NCBI GenBank assembly: GCA_015680905.1
Contig: CM027385.1
Span: 77,831,501-77,895,500 of the forward strand
DNA from: Coptis chinensis
Lineage: Eukaryota; Streptophyta; Magnoliopsida; Ranunculales; Ranunculaceae
Reading direction: 5' to 3'
Length of the DNA: 64,000 nt
A program made the translations under genes and the position numbers. The number at the start of each line of letters is the position of its first letter. Position 1 is the stretch's first letter. The notes under the pieces are model-generated. The model searched no databases. It was not told the DNA's origin and was given only the letters and a program-made list of their open reading frames with translations. Shown here piece after piece: positions 57,880 through 64,000 of this stretch.

Positions 57880-60039
57880 ATGGAGAACCAATTAGTGAGA
57901 AGAAGAGTGAACATGATTATTGGCCACTTTGCTGGAAATGAAGATGTATCAGCCACTCACCTCCTCCCTTTGGTAATCCAAGTTTCCCCTTTCTCAGACT
58001 GTTACTTTCAAAAGAGAAAATTTCATGCTTATGTATAGTTTTCTTAACATCTTTTCCGGTGGTTTAGTGTTTTAACAATTTAGCAAAAGCGTGTTCTGCT
58101 TTGCACCATCATGCATTATCTCACTTTATAGGTGGAAAAACTTTGTCAATAATTTGTAATTTTCTCTTTGATTCACTTATCCAGTCTTTCATTAATGAAT
58201 TTGATTCCTGGACTCAGAATTGCAGCAGCAGTATAAACTCTGTGATCCAAAGGTGTGATAATAGGACGCTTTTTGCACGACAAGGGTCTATCTCACAAGC
58301 TTCTTTCATGAGGCAAGTTTCAATAAAAGAGGTGAGAAAAATATTGATATGTACAATGGGATTCTATTGTTGATGGCCGTTCAAAACACTCATCGTTTGC
58401 TGCTTTTTGTGTTATTAGAATTTTGGACAATGTAACTCTGTGCAGCATGGTGTGCCTCCCTGTTCTTCTGGTTATATAAATAAAGATTCATCTGTTCCTG
58501 GAGCTCCCCTGTTCTCTAAACCAGCTCACATGAAACCTGAGCCAGGAATTGTTGAATACAGACCTGTCAACCAAGAATGTCAATTATCCATGGAAGAACC
58601 TCCTAAGTTTGCTAGGCCATATAGGAGATTGTTAGACAGACCAAAAGAGGTTATCTCCAAGAAAGTAAAACCTGATGGTATGTTGTTAGACTCATTAGTT
58701 GCGATTCCTTTGATTGAAATTTCACCTTTCTTTCTTGTTTTCTTGTTCTTATGCTTCTTCCTCTGCCATAAATGAAATTTGAGATGAACTGTGTCACACT
58801 GGTCTATCTAGTTTTTAGTCTTGAAATAAGTATTCTTCAAAGGAAAATGGTGTGATTTGTATATGATGTATATACATATTTTTGCACGTATGTTCTAATA
58901 TCTATTAACCAAGTTGACTGCAGGCATAGAGTTATCGCCCAGTTGGGATGTTTCAGAGTCTGGTCGCTGTTATGTCATGAGTATAGAGTTCCCTGGTGTC
59001 AGTATCGAGAATATTAGAGTTGAAGTTGATGAAGAAAAGTAAGTAATTCTTTTTTGAGCTAAGGGTCTTGAACAAATAACATTAACGACATACTACCCCA
59101 GAAAATGTTGTTATTATGTTTTCAAGTATCAGATGGGGGCATTCAACCCTTTACAAACATATAACGTGTTAACTATGTAATTTCCTTTTTCTGGCAGCTT
59201 GGTTGTAACTGGAAAGCGCTCTACAGAGTGGTGGCGAGCACCAAATGCCTCGAAAGATTCGATCCTAACTTATCACAAGAGTGGTATTGTACAAAGGGCC
59301 ATACAAGATTGTTTGGCGGCTTCAAAATAACGTGAACAAGGATCTGGTCTCAGCTGAGTTCGTGTAAGCCCTCATTGTATACTGTTAGTATGATCTGCAT
59401 TGTATGACTTCTTCCTTTCCATTTGTGAGATAGCACATAAAAAATCCATTTGGTCGCGCCTTTCTTTCCTATAGTCTGTCCTATTTTGAAACGACTATAT
59501 TCTGGCATATTTGTAGAGGTGGCCCCAACAAAAGAGGAAATGAAAACAAACGCATAACAAAGAGAACTTGAATTCAAATGAAGCACAAAAACTCTTACTA
59601 GAGTACCGCCTATAGACTAAATGCTTTCGAGGATAATATCCTTTGCTTTGCCCACAATTTGACTTAAAAGAGACCAAAGGCGCTGTATGAATATGATTAA
59701 CTGGCCAAAACCATGATATCTATCAACTTAAAAATCAGATGTAGGTTACCTTTGATATGAGTGTTCCAACAGGTATACTTCCAAATCCCTAAACTCGTTA
59801 ATACTTCATTATTTGACTATTTGGACACCACTAGATCTTGATAAACATTACAGTGTACACATTAAAAGCAGAGTGAGCTTTGGTTGCAGAAAATCTTGAA
59901 TACTGATTTATAGTGTAAGTTCTTAAATTTTTTAAGTTCGATACAAAGCTACTGATAGTCTCAGGCTATTATGAATTTATTGAACTTAGTCTCTTGTTGC
60001 AGGAGTGGAGTCTTACGAATCACCCTGCCTAAAATCTGA
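57880..60039 (+). CDS. HSP20/alpha-crystallin-domain protein, IDM2/IDM3-like
   Basis: Six exons: 57880-57972, 58218-58331, 58446-58677, 58924-59038, 59198-59363 and 60003-60039, all GT-AG. The N-terminal half, MENQLVRRRVNMIIGHFAGN, SVIQRCDNRTLFARQGSISQ and PPKFARPYRRLLDR, is the plant-specific extension. The second half is an alpha-crystallin domain: SPSWDVSESGRCYVMSIEFP, IRVEVDEE, LVVTGKRSTEWWRA and the closing SGVLRITLPKI. The arrangement matches the Arabidopsis nuclear proteins At1g20870 (IDM3) and IDM2, which act with the IDM1 acetyltransferase in active DNA demethylation. Exon 5 goes out of frame at 59293-59295, where one extra A precedes GGGCC. Without it the exons total 756 nt, giving 251 residues ending at the exon 6 TGA. 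As written, the frame ends early at TAA near 59328. Confidence 0.87.
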
Positions 60040-61126
60040 AATAATAAGGACCGGTGGAGGATACATGGATATTATCTAGTATGAATTTCTTTGTAGTTCT
60101 TGATATATATGCAAGAAGGATACAGAAAGATATGAATACAAAAAGATGTAGGACTGAGTCTTCTTATTTTACAGTAAATGGAACTTTATTATGTATAAAT
60201 TGCTTGTACATAGGCTCTTTGCTATATTCCCATCTAGTCTTTGTTTGATTGCTCAGGTAACCAAGTCTTGTTACAACTACTTCTATCAGTCTTTCGGAAC
60301 CTACATCAAAATGCATGTGAGAAATTCTAGCTGTTTAAGATTCCATCAAAATGCACCAAAAACACGTACTAGTGATACATGATGTACCATCAACATGACC
60401 AGCCACTTTTCATCAACAAATTGAGGAATACCACACCGTCCTTGGAGTACTACGTGAAGTAAAGCTAGTCTGTTGAGATGGTGTCATCTGTGACTATCTG
60501 AGCTATTAGTTAACTCAAGAGTCGAGTCTCTGGGTTATTATCACTTTGTATCATGTCAGAGTTCACAATTTCAAGTCCAACAGGCAACAGTACACTTAGG
60601 AAGGACGCACTTACATGGCTATTTCCAATTCACATGTTGTCTCGGAAAAACTTTTCTACAATCTAGACTCAGTTTCTGAACATAATACCAAAAAAAAAAT
60701 AAGACCTGGTCTGTCCCGACTTTGCATCCCTAGCTAGCTACTTCCGTGTTCTAGGTCTTGCACACCATACAATCATCTATTGTTCGCAATCAGTTCTGAG
60801 TGGTAGCAATGATGCCACTCTCTTAAGTTGAACTGAAATAGACACCTTCGAATATTGAGCTGCCCACATTCATTTACACCTATTGGCTACTAATATCACA
60901 AAATGATGTATAAACTTCAGAGCCAATTACATTGAAACACATCCAATGCCCAACTTGAACAAACATTTGCACAACAGAAATACAAAGGAGAACTTAAAAA
61001 CTCTATAAAAATATTGCACATACACTGAAATGGAGAATAGATTAAACATCAATCAATGTTTTCATTTCTTCTATCTCACTGATTACACAAACACAGCTCA
61101 TCACAAATAATCACCACAAAACATAA
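60040..61126. other. Convergent intergenic region
   Basis: Lies between two genes transcribed toward each other and should hold both 3' UTRs. No gene or transposon was recognised. Confidence 0.45.
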
Positions 61127-61992
61127 CTAAATAAATAAATCTCTCTCAACTTTCTTCTCTTCCACAGAAACATAATTCTTCACAGCATCTCTCATATCTT
61201 CAACCCCCTCAGCATTTTCAAAAAACTTAATAACCTTTTCGAGCTCACGATCATTGAAATCATCAATAAATGGAAGCACAGGAAGTGCATTCTCAGGTTG
61301 GAAGACATAAGCATTTGGATTATCATCAACTAAAACCACATTCTTCAAATCTCTTCCAACTTCAGACAAATCTTTCACAAACTTCCCTTCTAACTCTTTA
61401 CAAGAATCTCGATAAAGGCGATAAGAAATCAACCCTTTCGTATCTAACTTATCAAGAATCAAAGAAGCATATTCTTTCAAACCAGCAGTAAAAAACAACT
61501 ATCTCAAACTTCTTCGAAACCGTTTCCAATAACTCATCCACAAAGGGTCGTTTTACAACATAGAAGTTCAATATTTCGCATTCGATTCTTGGCTGAACAA
61601 TGAAATCGAAGTTTTCGGGAGGCGGGTCGGTTTTAGAATGAATCAAAGTTTCATCTAAATCAAGAAAGATAGTTTTCTTGTGGGGAAAGATAGGTGGTGG
61701 TAAGATAGTTTTGAAAACAAGTGATCTACATACTTCTTTAACTTGAACTTCTTCCTTGGGTATTTTTTTAAGAAGATGGAAACCTTGTTTACGACGATTC
61801 GGGGTTCGAATGTTTGTGAACTTGGTAAAGATTTTGATAAGTCGACGTTGACATGATGAGAATGAGTTGTTGATTGATGTGATAACAAATGAAGAAGCAT
61901 TTGTGAAGTTTTTTCAAAGGTGTTTTCTTTTTCTTCTGTTTCTTCTTTCTTTGGTTGGTTTTGTTGGAGTTTTTTATGAGCTTGGAAACCAT
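61127..61992 (-). CDS. SCP1-like small CTD phosphatase-type HAD protein
   Basis: Single-exon gene on the minus strand, ATG 61992-61990 to stop 61129-61127. The basic N-terminus MVSKLIKNSNKTNQRKKKQK is followed by FPHKKTIFLDLDETLIHSKT with the catalytic DLDET. PFVDELLETVSKKFEIVVFT-AGLKEYASLILDKLD is the second HAD motif (the Thr/Ser region), and VVLVDDNPNAYVFQPEN-ALPV the DD of the third. These are the FCP1/SCP (NIF) family hallmarks, enzymes that dephosphorylate Ser/Thr in proteins such as the RNA polymerase II tail; the actual substrate is unknown. Two single extra bases break the frame: six T (plus strand) at 61910-61915 and six A at 61490-61495, where five fit. Correcting both gives 864 nt and 287 residues with no other defect. 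The Arabidopsis relative At2g36540 looks closest. Confidence 0.87.
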
Positions 61993-62340
61993 TTTCTTCT
62001 TTCTTTGGTGAAAGAGAAAGAGAGATTTGAGGAGGTGAACAGTGAGAGAGAGAGAGAGGGTTTTGAGGGTTGTAAGAAATGAAATGAAGGGTGGAGATTG
62101 AGTGAATGGGGAGTTTTAACGGTTGAAGATGGTTTGGAAGTTTGAATATTTGGTTTGGTGTAACGGTCATGAAAGTTGTTGGTTCGGAACCGAAGCTAGC
62201 TAAGCAGATATCGAAATTTCGGCTATGAACCATAAACGAAATTTTCCGGTTTTATCTTTTATGTGAACCCAAAGCCTCAAATTTCAAATTTATAAAACTT
62301 CGGAAGAAGTTCATAACTTCATATAGTCTCATTACGCATT
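61993..62340 (-). other. 5' flank of the phosphatase gene
   Basis: Expected promoter and 5' UTR of the minus-strand phosphatase. A GA-rich stretch (plus strand GAGAGAGAGAGAG) lies at 62043-62058. A 192-codon minus-strand frame beginning at 62233 runs across this region but has no matching domain. Confidence 0.45.
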
Positions 62341-62744
62341 GGGAGGGGTTCTAGACTACTAGGGATATATATTAGAAAAACAAGTAAATAGTTAGGACAT
62401 TTATAAATTTTAGATTAGGCTAATTTTTTTTATAGATATGATTTCCAAACTATTCTAAACATTGTCACAAATTATCAAAAAAAATTAAAAAGTTTTAAAC
62501 TTGCCAAATATAATATCAAAAATGGTCAAAATGAACTATTCACAATTAGCTATTTTTTAAAAAAAAATTTGTTGACAATATTGGATGGGATTACAAGTTT
62601 CGGATTTGAATAATTTTTTGTGATAATGTTTTAAGTAGTTGGAAGATCATATGTACTAAAAATTAGCCAAATCTAAAACTTAGAAATGTCTTAAAAATCA
62701 TGAGTACGTGTTTTTCTAATAATATATGTCCCAAAACCCCTCCC
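62341..62744. mobile_element. Foldback MITE, 404 bp
   Basis: Terminal inverted repeats of about 90 bp: GGGAGGGGTT...GGGATATATATTAGAAAAACA on the left and its inverse ending CCCCTCCC on the right. There is no coding capacity; the interior is AT-rich. Flanks TTACGCATT and GCATGCATT are at best an imperfect 9-bp duplication, so the superfamily is uncertain. Confidence 0.82.
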
Positions 62745-64000
62745 GCATGCATTTAGCATATATGAACATCTCTAAGTAGTACCATCAACCGTCCGTCGGA
62801 TGCTACCACCAATTTCAAAATTTCATGAAAACCATCTCTAGGTGGACTCAAAATCTCAAACGTGGTCACCATATTTGTCAATTCGCATCTGTATTTACAA
62901 ATTTGTGATTTCATTTGCGAATACCGCGCGCCAATGGGAGTGTCGCATGTTTTTTTTTTCACTTGGGGCGACAGTTGGGAGTTTGCGTGGGTGTTTTTTT
63001 GGGGCAAAACTTTCCCCACCTTTTTAATAGGGGGGTAGCAGTTTTGTACACAACCTGCAAACCCAACACAAATCCGACAAGAAATAAAGAGGTTCGGGTT
63101 GGGGAAAAAGACTTTTGGGTCATTGAAGGGTTGACTCTCCAAACCCGTCAAATAAATGGGTTGAGTTAGGGTCACATATGTTAACTCAGATAACTCTTGA
63201 GTAGACCCGATTAATTCTCGGGTCTAATAGGTCGGGTCATCAACCCGTATTACATGTTTTAAGATGCGTGTTTCCTAATTTTTTAAATATCATCTTCCCT
63301 ACTACCTAAAAGAAAATAGAAGATTCAGTAGTTTTATGTTGTGTAACAATTAAGCATGTATTTTTAATAAATTCAGACTTAATCTATTGTACGTTGTTTA
63401 TTAGTTTATGTTTGCAAAAGTTAAAATACTACTGGGTTATCTGTTAACCCGATCCAAGTTTGACTTGCTAGCTTGAGGGGTCATGGGTCGGGTAACCCGT
63501 TAATTTGGTGGGTTGGGTTCAGGTTGTTTGGTCCTTCAAATCGTGATCCGATTTCGACCCAACACAACCCATTGCCACTCGTACTTTTTAGCAAAATCAA
63601 ATTCAAAATATTTAAAAACTAAACTGAGCTCCATTTAAAGTGGTGTTGGTAGCAGTTTATGGATAATTGTTTACATACTTATTCACAAAATTGACAGTTG
63701 ATGCTACCACCACCTAGTGATGCTACTACAAAATTGATAGTTGATGCTACCATAGTACACAGAGGTGGAGAGGTAGTTTCTTATTAGCATTTAGCAATTT
63801 TCTATATGCTCTTAAAATTTTGCACCTTATGAGGTGCTTAAAGAAAGATTCTAGCTAATTATGTGTAGTTTTGCATTGAAATAAAAATTGGATCATATAT
63901 TTCAATACAAATTGTTGGTGTTTAGTTAGGGAGTTCCCTAATGAGAACTCCCTAAAACATTAAAAACACCCCAGAGTGACACTGTTGTTGGGGATTTTGG
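62745..64000. other. Repeat-rich right flank
   Basis: 63030-63250 and 63430-63570 are dense in GGGTTGGG, GGGTCGGGT and ACCCAACAC motifs in both orientations, as seen inside some non-autonomous hAT elements, but no element ends were found. GTTGATGCTACCA occurs twice at 63697 and 63737, and GATGCTACCACCA also at about 62798. No gene recognised. Confidence 0.4.

Noticed and set aside
61655-62233. 192-codon minus-strand gene upstream of the phosphatase
   Set aside because: Its frame only borrows the phosphatase N-terminal region out of phase; the conserved protein starts at 61992 in another frame.

Overview
This window is nuclear DNA of a flowering plant, probably a eudicot. The evidence is spliced genes with GT-AG introns of plant size, plant-specific families (amino acid permease, an IDM-type HSP20 protein, a PEPKR2-like kinase), a copia element with an initiator-Met primer site, and layers of nested LTR retrotransposons, MULE, hAT and Tourist-like elements. 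The species cannot be named from sequence alone. No bacterial, organellar, rRNA, tRNA or CRISPR feature was seen.

Layout. (1) 1-11081, genic left arm: the 3' part of an amino acid permease gene; a MULE-like element (about 1960-5520) holding a palindromic minisatellite, a decayed MULE transposase and a piece of a NUP214 nucleoporin gene; a broken echo of the permease; a 421-bp MITE; and a seven-exon chloroplast-type phosphohexomutase gene. (2) 11082-56645, one copia retrotransposon on the minus strand, cut into three pieces by two related minus-strand Ty3-type elements. Element 1 (12173-32612) sits in the codons of the copia YVDD motif, with target duplication ACATA. Element 2 (32937-53102) sits upstream in the reverse transcriptase region, with duplication CAGGT. 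Element 2's right LTR was itself split by a 12.0-kb Tat-type gypsy element, element 3 (40882-52883, plus strand, duplication GCTTT). The left LTR of element 1 contains an 11.15-kb block (12552-23702) with a MULE-like element, a complete hAT element, a 5'-truncated PHO-4/PiT phosphate transporter gene and, inside one of its introns on the opposite strand, an intact intronless protein kinase gene. (3) 56646-64000, genic right arm: a six-exon HSP20-domain gene, a small-CTD-phosphatase-like HAD gene, a 404-bp foldback MITE and repeat-rich flank.

The genes do not form one pathway; this is ordinary plant gene space pulled apart by transposons. Two themes stand out. First, the phosphohexomutase, HSP20, phosphatase and phosphate transporter genes have all expected exons and splice sites in the parts present, yet are out of frame at one or two positions, each a one-base length change, mostly in a homopolymer. 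The corrected lengths divide exactly by three, so assembly error is more likely than decay. Second, the gene-bearing block inside one LTR, with a 5-bp duplication and a copied LTR stretch at its edge, is the strangest structure here.
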